A stretch of 64,000 nucleotides of DNA from an uncultured Adlercreutzia sp. (GTDB taxonomy: Bacteria; Actinomycetota; Coriobacteriia; Coriobacteriales; Eggerthellaceae). The position numbers and the translations under genes are program-made. Of the stretch, positions 35,966 through 44,491 are shown one piece after another (position 1 is the first letter of the stretch; each line of letters begins with the position of its first letter). Where the stretch lies: positions 1 through 64,000 of the forward strand of contig NZ_CAUASN010000003.1 of assembly GCF_958431955.1 (NCBI RefSeq). The letters run 5' to 3'. A model generated the notes under the pieces. The model was not told the DNA's origin and made no database searches. It saw only the letters and a list, made by a program, of their open reading frames with translations.

Positions 35966-36742
35966 TTAGAAGCGCAGGCTCAGGCAGGACAGGCCGCCGT
36001 CGACCTTGCGGTACTCGGAGGTGTCCACCACGAGCGTCTTGTAGCCGAGATCTTGCACGGCTTTCAGCACCGTGGGGTAGCCCTCGGGCACGATGACGGT
36101 GCCGTTCACCCAGATGCAGTTGGCGCCGTAGGCCTCGTCCTCGGGGACGATCACCTTGTTGTACTCGGCGAAGTCGGGCTTGTCGATGAACTCGCCGGAC
36201 ACGAGCATGTTGCCGTCCTCCAGGTAGTTCACGCCGGTCTTCAGGTGCAGCACCTCCTCGAGCGGCACCTCGGAGCCGGAAAGCCCCCAGCCCTCGAGGA
36301 TCTCGATGAACTGGCGGATGCCCTCCTCGTTGGTGCGGGCCGAGCGGCCCACGAAGAAGTGGTCGCCCACCATCATCACATCGCCGCCGTCCAGCGTGCC
36401 CGGGGCCACGATGTGCGCCACGTGCTCGTCGTCGAAGAACTGGCGGATGGTCGGCTCGATCTCGTCCTTCTCGCCGTTGCGGCTGGCGGCACCGGGGTTG
36501 GTGATGATGGCGCCGCAGCGGGTGATGACCGCGGGATCCTCCACGAAGCAGGAGTCCGGGTAGGCCTCCAGCGCCGGCAGCTCGGTCACTTCCACGCCGC
36601 ACTGCTTCAGAGCGGCGATGTAGTCGTCGTGCTCCTCCACGGCGCGCTCGTAGATGGGCTGGCCCAGCTCCGGGGCGCTCGTGATGCCGTCGCACAGCGA
36701 CCGGCCCGGCTTGCGGACGATGACGTTGGTGAACTTGGTCAT
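35966..36742 (-). CDS. Dimethylarginine dimethylaminohydrolase-like protein
   Basis: A 258-aa amidinotransferase-fold enzyme of the DDAH group, which hydrolyses methylated arginine or related guanidino compounds to citrulline. Expected features are present: the PALEAYPDSCFVEDPAVI block (55-72), LDGGDV (118-122), catalytic His166 in EVLHLKTGVNYL, and nucleophile C253 in GGLSCLSLRF. Length agrees with DDAH. An arginine-deiminase-like role on another guanidine is possible. The ATG at 36742 has AAGGAG immediately upstream. That ribosome site is part of a 12-bp inverted repeat with sequence about 50 nt further upstream. Confidence 0.87.
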   Translation of the reverse strand: MTKFTNVIVRKPGRSLCDGITSAPELGQPIYERAVEEHDDYIAALKQCGVEVTELPALEAYPDSCFVEDPAVITRCGAIITNPGAASRNGEKDEIEPTIRQFFDDEHVAHIVAPGTLDGGDVMMVGDHFFVGRSARTNEEGIRQFIEILEGWGLSGSEVPLEEVLHLKTGVNYLEDGNMLVSGEFIDKPDFAEYNKVIVPEDEAYGANCIWVNGTVIVPEGYPTVLKAVQDLGYKTLVVDTSEYRKVDGGLSCLSLRF

Positions 36743-36743
36743 A

Positions 36744-36815
36744 GCTGACTCCTTGTCTTCGCGGAACACGCCTCCGTGCGTGTGTAAGACAGTGTATCCC
36801 TAACAAGGAGTCAGC
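36744..36815 (-). promoter_or_regulatory. Inverted repeat covering the ribosome site of the DDAH-like gene
   Basis: Plus-strand GCTGACTCCTTG (36744-36755) and CAAGGAGTCAGC (36804-36815) are perfect 12-nt complements. In the minus-strand mRNA the start-proximal arm contains the AAGGAG site, so the upstream arm would act as an anti-ribosome-site if it is transcribed. A possible -10 TACACT (minus strand, about 36791-36796) lies between the arms. Confidence 0.5.
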
Positions 36816-36837
36816 GGGGGAGAATCTTCCTTACTTT

Positions 36838-37092
36838 TTAGCCTTCTTCGCGTTCGATGATGAGGTCGCCCAGAAAGCGGATGATGTCGTCGGACTCGAA
36901 CATGGGCTCGCCATCCACCACCAGGCACGGCACCTGGCCCTTGCCGGCGAGGCGGATAAGGTCGTCCTTCACGCCGGGCTCGAGCGTGTTGCGCATGGGT
37001 AGCGCGATGTCCTCTTCCTCCATGAAGGCCAGCACCTTCTGGCAGAACGGGCAGGTGGGCTTGTAGTACAGCACCATGTTGTCGAGGTACAT
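36838..37092 (-). CDS. Glutaredoxin-like protein
   Basis: An 84-aa thioredoxin-fold protein with redox motif C14-P-F-C17 in YYKPTCPFCQKVL, a cis-proline segment GQVPCLVVDGE, and the C-terminal helix ESDDIIRFLGDLI. Size and motif match glutaredoxins and the N-terminal half of glutathione S-transferase-like proteins. The start at 37092 is preferred because AAAGGAG is 5 nt upstream; the longer frame runs into the adjacent inverted-repeat element. The redox partner is unknown since glutathione is not typical for this group. Confidence 0.85.
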   Translation of the reverse strand: MYLDNMVLYYKPTCPFCQKVLAFMEEEDIALPMRNTLEPGVKDDLIRLAGKGQVPCLVVDGEPMFESDDIIRFLGDLIIEREEG

Positions 37093-37120
37093 GATCGCTC
37101 CTTTCATGAGTCGTTTCGTA

Positions 37121-37291
37121 TTTTTGGCCAAAAAGACCCTCGAGTGCGCTCGAGAGCGGCCGATTCGGATTGTAATCGCGCCGTTTCGCGGCAAATCGGG
37201 CGAATGAAAGCGTTTGGGAAAGCGTAACCCGCGGGTTTATGCCTTTTTTGACTCTTCGGCGAGCGCACTCGAGGGTTCTTTTGGCCAAAAA
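37121..37291. repeat. 171-bp inverted-repeat element (MITE-like)
   Basis: Arms of 33 nt (37121-37153 and 37259-37291) are inverted complements with only about three mismatches, beginning TTTTTGGCCAAAA and ending in CTCGAGTGCGCTCG. The 105-bp centre has small internal palindromes such as AACCCGCGGGTT and codes for nothing obvious. It lies between the divergent glutaredoxin-like and serC genes. Different in sequence from the 20.85-kb element but similar in size and plan. Confidence 0.78.
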
Positions 37292-37506
37292 TTCAGAATG
37301 GCTCGATTTGCTGACGGGAATCCCGGGGAACGATGGGGCGGCCGTCTGGACGGGGGCTGCCTGCTGGCTCGCTGCGAACGAACCGCTCGGCGCTTACGTG
37401 GGGCAGCGTGCTCATGGTTGGGGGTACAATGGCCCCGTTAGCTCAGGAAAGCCCGCGGCCACGCCCGCAAAGGTCGCTTCGGGCTTATGACGAAGGAGAA
37501 CCGCCC

Positions 37507-38589
37507 ATGGCTCGCGTCTACAACTTTTCCGCCGGTCCCGCCGTGCTGCCCGAGGAGGTGCTGCGCCAAGCGGCCGCCGAGATGCTCGACTACAACGGCT
37601 GCGGCATGTCCGTCATGGAGATGAGCCATCGCTCCAAGCCCTTCGCCGAGATTATCGAGACCGCCGAGGCCGACCTGCGCGAGCTTCTGGCCATTCCCGA
37701 CAACTACCAGGTGCTCTTCCTGCAGGGCGGCGCCACCCAGCAGTTCGCGGCCATTCCCATGAACCTCATGCAGAACAAGAAGGCCGACTACATCGTGTCG
37801 GGCTCCTGGTCGAAGAAGGCCTTCAAGGAGGCCCAGCTCTACGGCGAGGCGCGCTGCGTGGCAAGCTCCGAGGACGAGAACTTCTCCTACGTGCCCGATG
37901 TGGCGGGCCTTGAGTTCGACCCCCAGGCCGACTACGTGTACATCTGCCAGAACGAGACCATCTACGGCACCACCTATCCCGCGCTGCCCGACACCGGCGA
38001 CATTCCGCTCGTGACCGACGTGAGCTCGATGTTCCTCTCCGAGCCCATGGACGTGTCGAAGTTCGGCCTCATCTACGGCGGCGCCCAGAAGAACATCGGC
38101 CCGGCCGGCGTGACCATCGTCATCGTGCGCGACGACCTGGTGCGCGAGGACGTGCTGCCCTTCACGCCGTCCATCATGCGCTACACCACCCAGGTGAAGG
38201 CCAAGTCGCTCTCCAACACGCCGCCGGCCTACGGCATCTACATCTGCGGGCTCGTGTTCAAGTGGTTGAAGGAGATGGGCGGCCTTTCCGTCATGGCCGA
38301 GCGCAACCGCGAGAAGGCGGCGCTCCTGTACGATTACCTGGACCAGAGCAAGCTCTTCCGCGGCACGGCCCGCAAGGAGGATCGCTCGCTTATGAACGTG
38401 CCCTTCGTCACCGGCTCCGACGAGCTGGACGCGCTGTTCGTGGCCGAGGCGAAGAGCCATGGCATCGAGTCCATCAAGGGCCACCGCTCGGTGGGCGGCA
38501 TGCGTGCGAGCATCTACAATGCCATGCCGAAGGCCGGCGTGGAGGCGCTCGTGGCCTTCATGGCCGAGTTCGAGAAGAACAACGCATAG
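37507..38589 (+). CDS. serC: Phosphoserine aminotransferase
   Basis: A 360-aa PLP aminotransferase converting 3-phosphohydroxypyruvate and glutamate to phosphoserine. The first residues NFSAGPAVLPEEVL and the PLP lysine K195 in GGAQKNIGPAG are diagnostic, as is GHRSVGGMRASIYNA near the end. Length is standard. AAGGAG precedes the ATG; earlier in-frame starts are not supported. It is 48 bp before serA, forming a serine-biosynthesis operon; the phosphatase serB is not in the window. A TACAAT at 37425-37430 may be its -10. Confidence 0.96.
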   Translation: MARVYNFSAGPAVLPEEVLRQAAAEMLDYNGCGMSVMEMSHRSKPFAEIIETAEADLRELLAIPDNYQVLFLQGGATQQFAAIPMNLMQNKKADYIVSGSWSKKAFKEAQLYGEARCVASSEDENFSYVPDVAGLEFDPQADYVYICQNETIYGTTYPALPDTGDIPLVTDVSSMFLSEPMDVSKFGLIYGGAQKNIGPAGVTIVIVRDDLVREDVLPFTPSIMRYTTQVKAKSLSNTPPAYGIYICGLVFKWLKEMGGLSVMAERNREKAALLYDYLDQSKLFRGTARKEDRSLMNVPFVTGSDELDALFVAEAKSHGIESIKGHRSVGGMRASIYNAMPKAGVEALVAFMAEFEKNNA

Positions 38590-38637
38590 GGGAAGACCCG
38601 CAGGGAAGCGGCAGGGCGAAAGGCGAAAGGACGCGCC

Positions 38638-40215
38638 ATGGCGAAGAAGATTCTGGTCACGGAAGACTTGGTGCAGGAGGGCATCGACGCGCTCATCGAG
38701 CGGGGCTACGAGGTGGACGTGCTCATCGACCCCTCGGCCGACGAGCTCGCAGGTGCCATCGCGCCCTACGACGGGCTCATCGTGCACCCGAACACGGTGG
38801 TGGACGCCGCCCTGCTCGACGCGGCCGAGAACCTGAAGATCGTGGGCCGCGCGGGCGTGACCGTGGACAACATCGACGTGGAGGCCGCCTCCGAGCGCGG
38901 TGTTGTGGTGTGCAACGCGCCCACCTCCAACGTCATCAGCGCCGCCGAGCACACCATGGCGCTCCTGCTGGCCGCCGCGCGCCGTATTCCCGAGGCGAGC
39001 GCCTCCATGCACGCCGGCCAGTGGCGTCGCGGCGATTTCATGGGCAGTGAGCTGTACGGCAAGACGCTCGCCATCTTCGGCTTGGGGCGCGTGGGCGGGC
39101 TGGTGGCCGAGCGCGCCGCCGCCTTCGGCATGAACCTCATCGGGCACGACCCCTACTGCTCGCCGGAGCGGGCGCTGCATCTGGGCGTGACCCTCTACGA
39201 GGACATGGCCCCCGTGCTCGCCCAAGCCGACTTCATCACCGTGCATCTCCCGCGCACGGTGAATACCCTGGGCATGTTCGGCGCCGACGAGTTCGCCGCC
39301 ATGAAAGACGGCGTGGTGCTCGTGAACGCGGCCCGCGGTGGCATCTTCAACATGGAGGCTTTGGCCGACTTCGTGGCGGCGGGCAAGGTGGCGGGCGTGG
39401 CCATCGACTCCTTCGAGTGCGAGCCCTGCACCTCCTCGCCGCTGCACGAGTTTGAGCGCGCCATCCTCACGCCGCACCTGTCGCCCATGACCCACGAGGC
39501 CCAACGCCGCGCCTCCACCCAGATCGCCGAGTACGTGGCCGCGGGCCTGGAGGGCGGCATGGTGGCCACGGCGGTGAACCTCTCGCCGCTGCCGCCCGAG
39601 GCCTTCGATATCGTGGGGCCCTATATCCACGCCTGCAAGATGCTCGGTTCCATGGCCAGCCAGCTGCTCGGGCACACGCCGAAAAACCTCAAGCTGGAGC
39701 TGGCCGGCGCCATCGCCGACGCCGATCCGGCCCCGCTTCTGGCCGCCGTGCTGGACGGAGGCCTGTCCTACCGCCGCCTCGGCGCGTTCTCGGCGGCCAA
39801 CGCCGAGTCGGTGGCCTCGCGCCACGGCATCTCCGTCACCACGGCCTCGGTGCTCGACGCCCAGGAGTACGCGAGCTCGGTGCGCATCGTGGCCGACGAG
39901 GTGGAGGTGGCCGCCACCCTGTTCGGCACCGAGCACACTCCGCGCATCATCTCGCTGCTCGACTACAAGATCGACATGGCCCCCGGCACCACCTCGCTCA
40001 TCTTCGAGTACGTGGACGCGCCGGGCCGCATCGGCACCATCGGCACCATCTTGGGCGAGGCTGGGGCCAACATCACCACCATGCAGATCGGCACCAAGCC
40101 CGCGGAGTCCTGCGCGCTCGTGTACATGAACGTGGAGGGCGATGTGGACGAGGCGGTGCTCGGCCGCCTGCGGGACGCCATCGATCTGCGCAACCTGTGG
40201 AAGATCGCGCTGTAG
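38638..40215 (+). CDS. serA: D-3-phosphoglycerate dehydrogenase
   Basis: A 525-aa long-form SerA, catalysing the NAD-dependent first step of serine synthesis. Substrate and nucleotide domain signatures are VGRAGVTVDNIDVEAA, the NAD loop GLGRVGG, and NAARGGIFN; the catalytic His is in LTPHLSP. After residue 310 come the intervening ASB-type domain and a C-terminal ACT domain (EYVDAPGRIGTIGTILGEAG), which binds serine for feedback control in this class. Gene follows serC. A hairpin terminator lies about 110 bp downstream. Confidence 0.96.
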   Translation: MAKKILVTEDLVQEGIDALIERGYEVDVLIDPSADELAGAIAPYDGLIVHPNTVVDAALLDAAENLKIVGRAGVTVDNIDVEAASERGVVVCNAPTSNVISAAEHTMALLLAAARRIPEASASMHAGQWRRGDFMGSELYGKTLAIFGLGRVGGLVAERAAAFGMNLIGHDPYCSPERALHLGVTLYEDMAPVLAQADFITVHLPRTVNTLGMFGADEFAAMKDGVVLVNAARGGIFNMEALADFVAAGKVAGVAIDSFECEPCTSSPLHEFERAILTPHLSPMTHEAQRRASTQIAEYVAAGLEGGMVATAVNLSPLPPEAFDIVGPYIHACKMLGSMASQLLGHTPKNLKLELAGAIADADPAPLLAAVLDGGLSYRRLGAFSAANAESVASRHGISVTTASVLDAQEYASSVRIVADEVEVAATLFGTEHTPRIISLLDYKIDMAPGTTSLIFEYVDAPGRIGTIGTILGEAGANITTMQIGTKPAESCALVYMNVEGDVDEAVLGRLRDAIDLRNLWKIAL

Positions 40216-40326
40216 GGGAGAGCCTGGCGGCCGCGCGGCCGCTCTCTCGCCCGAGCCGTGCCGGATGCGGGTTCGGGCGCCATCGGGCGTGCCGATGATA
40301 GGCTATCGGAAGTTTTAACTGCTTTT

Positions 40327-40360
40327 AGCGGCGCCATCACGAGGTGGCGCCGCTCGTTTT
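40327..40360. terminator. Terminator after serC-serA
   Basis: A perfect 10-bp stem AGCGGCGCCA / TGGCGCCGCT with an 8-nt loop, followed by CGTTTT. A TATGAT (40363-40368) just downstream may be the -10 of leuA. Confidence 0.78.
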
Positions 40361-40430
40361 GCTATGATGCTCTCGGTCAGTTTTGCCCGCGCCGCGCGAC
40401 GCGGGGCCACGGAAAGAAAGAAGGAACGGC

Positions 40431-41951
40431 ATGACACGCAAGATCGACATCTTCGACACCACCTTGCGCGACGGCGAGCAGTCGCCGGGCGCTTCCATGA
40501 ACACCGAGGAGAAGCTGGTCATCGCGCGTGAGCTCCTTCGCCTGAACGTCGACGTCATCGAGGCGGGCTTCCCCATTTCGAGCCCCGGCGATTTCGAGAG
40601 CGTGCGCCGCATCGCCGAGCTGGCAGGCGACGCCGCCACGGTGTGCGCGCTCACCCGCGCCGTTGAGAAGGACATCGACTCGGCTGCCGACGCGCTGCGT
40701 TACGCCAAGCGCCCCCGTATCCACACCGGCATCGGCGTGTCGCCCTCGCACATGCGCGACAAGCTGCGCATCACCGAGGACGAGTGCGTGGAGCGCGCCG
40801 TGAAGTGCGTGAGCTACGCGAAGAAGTTCGTCGACGACGTGCAGTTCTACGCCGAGGACGCGGGCCGGTCGGACTTCGCCTTCCTCGCGCGCGTCATCGA
40901 GGCGGTCATCGCCGCCGGTGCCACGGTGGTGAACATTCCCGACACCACGGGCTACTCGCTGCCGGAGGACTTCGGCGCGCGCATCAAGTACCTCATGGAC
41001 AACGTGAAGGGCATCGAGGACGTCACCGTGTCGGTGCACTGCCACAACGATCTGGGCATGGCCACGGCGCTGTCGCTCGCGGGCGTGCGCAACGGCGCCA
41101 CCCAGATCGAGTGCACCATCAACGGCCTCGGCGAGCGTGCGGGCAATACGGCCATGGAGGAAGTGGTCATGGCCATGCGCATGCACGGCGAGGAACTTGA
41201 TGCCCACACCGACATCAACACCCGCGAGTTCATCAAGGCGAGCCGTCTGGTGAGCTCCATCACCGGCATGAACGTGCAGGCCAACAAGGCTATTGTGGGC
41301 GCCAACGCCTTCGCGCACTCCTCGGGCATCCACCAGGACGGCGTGCTGAAAAAGCGCGACACCTACGAGATCATCGACCCGGCCGAGGTGGGCGTGGGCG
41401 CCAGCCAGATCGTGCTGACGGCTCGCAGCGGGCACGCGGCCCTGAAGCACCGCCTGGAGGAGCTCGGCTACGAGTTCGAGGGCGAGGAGCTCGACCGCAT
41501 CTACACGGCCTTCCTGGACGTGGCCGACAAGAAGAAGGAAGTCTACGACGAGGACCTGGAGGCGCTCGTCAACGAGAGCGACCGCGAGATGGCCGCCCTC
41601 TACAGCTTGGAGGGCGTGCAGGTGAGCTGCGGCTTCCCGCTGAAGCCCACGGCCACGGTCACCCTGCGCGGGCCCGAGGGCGACGAGCGCACCGTGTGCG
41701 ATTGGGGCACCGGCCCGATCGATGCGGTGTACAAGGCCATCGACCAGATCGTGCAGGTGGACAACGACCTGTCCGAGTTCGCGGTGACGGCCGTGACCCG
41801 CGGCATCGACGCGCTCGGCGAGGTGACGGTGCGCGTGAAGGCCGCCGGCGGCGAGGTGTACGTGGGCCGCGGCGCCGACGGGGACATCATCGTCAGCTCG
41901 GCCAAGGCCTACCTGAACGCGCTCAACCGCCTTCTGTCCGAGAAGCGCTAG
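40431..41951 (+). CDS. leuA: 2-isopropylmalate synthase
   Basis: A 506-aa enzyme condensing acetyl-CoA and 2-oxoisovalerate in leucine biosynthesis. The metal-binding start FDTTLRDGEQSPG (D9), the HCHNDLGMATA motif with the metal His pair, and NGLGERAGNTA are all present. The C-terminal 130 residues form the LeuA dimer regulatory domain for leucine feedback (GFPLKPTATVTL region). It starts at the ATG at 40431 after AAGAAGGAAC, and is not linked here to leuBCD. Confidence 0.94.
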   Translation: MTRKIDIFDTTLRDGEQSPGASMNTEEKLVIARELLRLNVDVIEAGFPISSPGDFESVRRIAELAGDAATVCALTRAVEKDIDSAADALRYAKRPRIHTGIGVSPSHMRDKLRITEDECVERAVKCVSYAKKFVDDVQFYAEDAGRSDFAFLARVIEAVIAAGATVVNIPDTTGYSLPEDFGARIKYLMDNVKGIEDVTVSVHCHNDLGMATALSLAGVRNGATQIECTINGLGERAGNTAMEEVVMAMRMHGEELDAHTDINTREFIKASRLVSSITGMNVQANKAIVGANAFAHSSGIHQDGVLKKRDTYEIIDPAEVGVGASQIVLTARSGHAALKHRLEELGYEFEGEELDRIYTAFLDVADKKKEVYDEDLEALVNESDREMAALYSLEGVQVSCGFPLKPTATVTLRGPEGDERTVCDWGTGPIDAVYKAIDQIVQVDNDLSEFAVTAVTRGIDALGEVTVRVKAAGGEVYVGRGADGDIIVSSAKAYLNALNRLLSEKR

Positions 41952-41998
41952 GGCACGCTCTGCCCGCGCGCCGCACGGCGCATCATCCTGCTTGCGCG

Positions 41999-42030
41999 AA
42001 GCCGGCGGCCCGTCCGCCGGCTTCTTCTTT
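41999..42030 (+). terminator. Terminator of leuA
   Basis: A 10-bp stem AAGCCGGCGG / CCGCCGGCTT with a 5-nt loop and a T-rich tail (CTTCTTTT). Confidence 0.85.
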
Positions 42031-42083
42031 TCCCAGGTGTTTTCGTGTATGATACGCCGATACCCGAAGGAGAAGGAGAGGCT

Positions 42084-42662
42084 ATGGCAGAGGACAACAA
42101 GCTCGGCCGCAAGATCACGACCCTGCGCGAGGCGCATCACCTCACGGCCCAGGACCTGGCCGATCGCTGTGGATGCGATGTTACGGTCATCGAGCAGCTG
42201 GAAGGCGGCGAGGTGCCCGCATCGCTCGCGCCTCTCATCAAGCTCACGCGCGCTTTGGGAGTGCGCCTCGGCACGCTCATGGACGACGACGAGGACTTCG
42301 GCCCCGCCTATATCTCGGCCGAGGCCATGGCCGAGGTGGAGCGCGTGAAGTCGCTGCAGACGGCGAAGGACGCCGGCGATCTGGCCTACTTCAGCCTGGC
42401 AGCGGGCCGTCCCTCGCGCCATATGGATCCCTTCATCATCACGGTGACGCCCACCGGCGAGGCCACGCACAAGCTGGACTCCCACGAGGGCGAGGAGTGG
42501 CTGTTCGGCATGGAGGGCGAGATAGAGATCGAGTACGGCAGCGAGACCTACGTGCTCGGGCCGGGCGAGTCCATCTACTACGACTCCATCGTGCCCCACC
42601 AGGTGCGTGCCCACAACGGCCAGAACGCGAAGTTCCTCGCCTGTGTATATACCCCCTTTTAG
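42084..42662 (+). CDS. XRE-cupin transcriptional regulator
   Basis: A 192-aa two-domain regulator. An N-terminal XRE helix-turn-helix (about 8-60) is followed by a cupin domain (about 105-192) with HKLDSHEGEEWLFGMEGEIEIEYG and LGPGESIYYDSIVPHQVRAH, the two conserved cupin motifs. Such proteins sense small ligands. It ends 8 bp before an acyl-CoA synthetase gene in the same direction, so it likely controls, or responds to a substrate of, that enzyme. ATG follows AAGGAGAG. A -10 TATGAT (42048-42053) lies upstream. Confidence 0.9.
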   Translation: MAEDNKLGRKITTLREAHHLTAQDLADRCGCDVTVIEQLEGGEVPASLAPLIKLTRALGVRLGTLMDDDEDFGPAYISAEAMAEVERVKSLQTAKDAGDLAYFSLAAGRPSRHMDPFIITVTPTGEATHKLDSHEGEEWLFGMEGEIEIEYGSETYVLGPGESIYYDSIVPHQVRAHNGQNAKFLACVYTPF

Positions 42663-42670
42663 GAGGCGCG

Positions 42671-44362
42671 ATGACTGAAGAGCAGAACGCCGCGCCGGTG
42701 CCCGGGTCGCCGGATTACCCGCTGCACTCGGAGCTGACCCTTGGCGCCTACCTGAAGGAGCAGGTGGCGAAAGACCCCGATCACGAGTTCGTGGTGTATC
42801 CCGATCGCGACCTGCGCTGGACCTACCGCGACTTCGACGAGCGCACCGACAACCTGGCTAAGGGCCTGTTGGCCATCGGCATGAAGCCGGGTGATCACTT
42901 GGGCGTGTGGGCGCGCAACATCCCCGACTGGCTCACCTTCATGTACGCGAGCGCCAAGATCGGCGTGGTCATGGTCACGGTGAACCCGGTGTACAAGTCC
43001 CACGAGCTGGACTACGTGCTGAAGCAGTCCGACATGAAGTCGCTCTGCGTTATCGACGCCTACCGCGATGTGGACTACCTGCAGATCATCCGCGATTTGG
43101 TGCCCGAGTCGCTGAACGTGCAGCGCGGATTTCTCCGCTCGGAAGAATACCCTTTCCTGGAGAACCTCATCTACATGGGGCCCGAGAAGCACCGCGGCTT
43201 CTACAGCGTGCCGGAGCTTCTGCTGCTCGGGCGCCACAAGCCCGACAGCTCGCTGGAATGGGCCCAGGGGCAGTTCGACAACAACGATGTGGTCATGATG
43301 CAGTACACGAGCGGCACCACGGGCTTTCCCAAGGGCGTCATGCTCACGCACCGCAACATCCTGAACAACGGCTTCTACATCGGCGAGGGCCAGCGTCTGG
43401 GGCCTGAGGACCGTGTCACGCTGCCGGTGCCGTTCTTCCACTGCTTCGGCTGCGTGCTGGGCGTCATGGCGTCGCTCACGCACCGCTGCACCATGATCAT
43501 CGTGGAGGATTTCGACGCGGGGCTCGTGCTGCAGGCCCTGCACAAGGAGCGCGCCACGGCGGTCTACGGCGTGCCCACCATGTTCATCGCCGAGCTGAAC
43601 CACCCCGACTTCGACTCCTTCGACCTGTCGCATCTGCGCACGGGCATCATGGCCGGCAGCCCCTGCCCGCCCGAGACCATGCGCGAGGTGATGGAGCGCA
43701 TGAACATGCGCGATGTGACCATCTGCTACGGCCTCACCGAGACGAGCCCGGTGTTCACCCAGACCTCGGTGGACGACGATATCCCGCACAAGTGCGAGAC
43801 CGTGGGGCGGGCGCACCCGCCGGTGGAGGTGCGCGTGCTGGACGTGAACGACGGGCACATCTGCGCGCCCGGCGAGCACGGCGAGCTGTGCTGTAAGGGC
43901 TACAACGTCATGAAGGGCTACTACAAGATGCCCGAGGAGACGGCCAAGGCCATCGATGCGAACGGCTTTCTACACTCCGGCGACATGGGCACGGTGGACG
44001 AGGACGGGTATTTCCGCGTGACCGGCCGCATCAAGGACATGATCATCCGCGGCGGCGAGAACATCTATCCGCTCGAGGTGGAGAACTTCCTGCTCACCAT
44101 GCCTGGCGTGCTGGACGCCCAGGTGGTGGGCATTCCCGATGCGCGCCTCGGCGAGATCGTGGGCGCCTTCATCCGCACCCGCCCCGGCTTCGAGGCCATG
44201 ACCGAGGACGACGTGCGCGAGTACGCCATCCCGCGCATCGCCCGCTACAAGGTGCCCAAGCGCGTGTTCTTCGTGGACGACTTCCCCATGACGCCTTCCA
44301 TGAAGGTGCAGAAGTTTAAGCTGCGCGAGATGGCTGAGGAGCTGGTGCGGGCAGGGCAGTAG
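42671..44362 (+). CDS. AMP-dependent acyl-CoA synthetase
   Basis: A 563-aa ANL-superfamily ligase that activates a carboxylic acid to its CoA thioester via an acyl-adenylate. Motifs: P-loop-like YTSGTTGFPKGVM, YGLTETSP, the hinge GRIKDMIIRGGENIYP, and the C-terminal catalytic-lysine region MTPSMKVQKFKLRE. Overall similarity is to medium/long-chain fatty acid CoA ligases (FadD-like). The substrate is unknown. AGGAGG at 42661-42666 precedes the ATG. It is co-transcribed with an XRE-cupin regulator. Confidence 0.92.
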   Translation: MTEEQNAAPVPGSPDYPLHSELTLGAYLKEQVAKDPDHEFVVYPDRDLRWTYRDFDERTDNLAKGLLAIGMKPGDHLGVWARNIPDWLTFMYASAKIGVVMVTVNPVYKSHELDYVLKQSDMKSLCVIDAYRDVDYLQIIRDLVPESLNVQRGFLRSEEYPFLENLIYMGPEKHRGFYSVPELLLLGRHKPDSSLEWAQGQFDNNDVVMMQYTSGTTGFPKGVMLTHRNILNNGFYIGEGQRLGPEDRVTLPVPFFHCFGCVLGVMASLTHRCTMIIVEDFDAGLVLQALHKERATAVYGVPTMFIAELNHPDFDSFDLSHLRTGIMAGSPCPPETMREVMERMNMRDVTICYGLTETSPVFTQTSVDDDIPHKCETVGRAHPPVEVRVLDVNDGHICAPGEHGELCCKGYNVMKGYYKMPEETAKAIDANGFLHSGDMGTVDEDGYFRVTGRIKDMIIRGGENIYPLEVENFLLTMPGVLDAQVVGIPDARLGEIVGAFIRTRPGFEAMTEDDVREYAIPRIARYKVPKRVFFVDDFPMTPSMKVQKFKLREMAEELVRAGQ

Positions 44363-44387
44363 GGAAACCGGTCGATTCCGCCCGAAA

Positions 44388-44422
44388 GGCGCCGAGGGCT
44401 TCAGGCCCGTCGGCGTCTTTTT
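44388..44422 (+). terminator. Terminator of the acyl-CoA synthetase operon
   Basis: A two-part stem (GGCGCCGA with TCGGCGTC, then GGGC with GCCC) and a five-T tail. Confidence 0.8.
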
Positions 44423-44423
44423 G

Positions 44424-44452
44424 TTGGCAACTTGTTTCTTGGGGAGTACAAT
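44424..44452 (+). promoter_or_regulatory. Promoter of the surface-protein gene
   Basis: TTGGCA (44424-44429) and TACAAT (44447-44452) with 17-bp spacing, directly after the preceding terminator and 39 bp before the ATG. Confidence 0.7.
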
Positions 44453-44491
44453 ATTCACATTTATGCAGACAATTGCAGGGAGTGACCTGGT

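Noticed and set aside
37431..37460. tRNA-like GCCCCGTTAGCTCAG in the serC leader
   Set aside because: Only the 5' end resembles a tRNA; no anticodon arm, T arm or matching acceptor follows.
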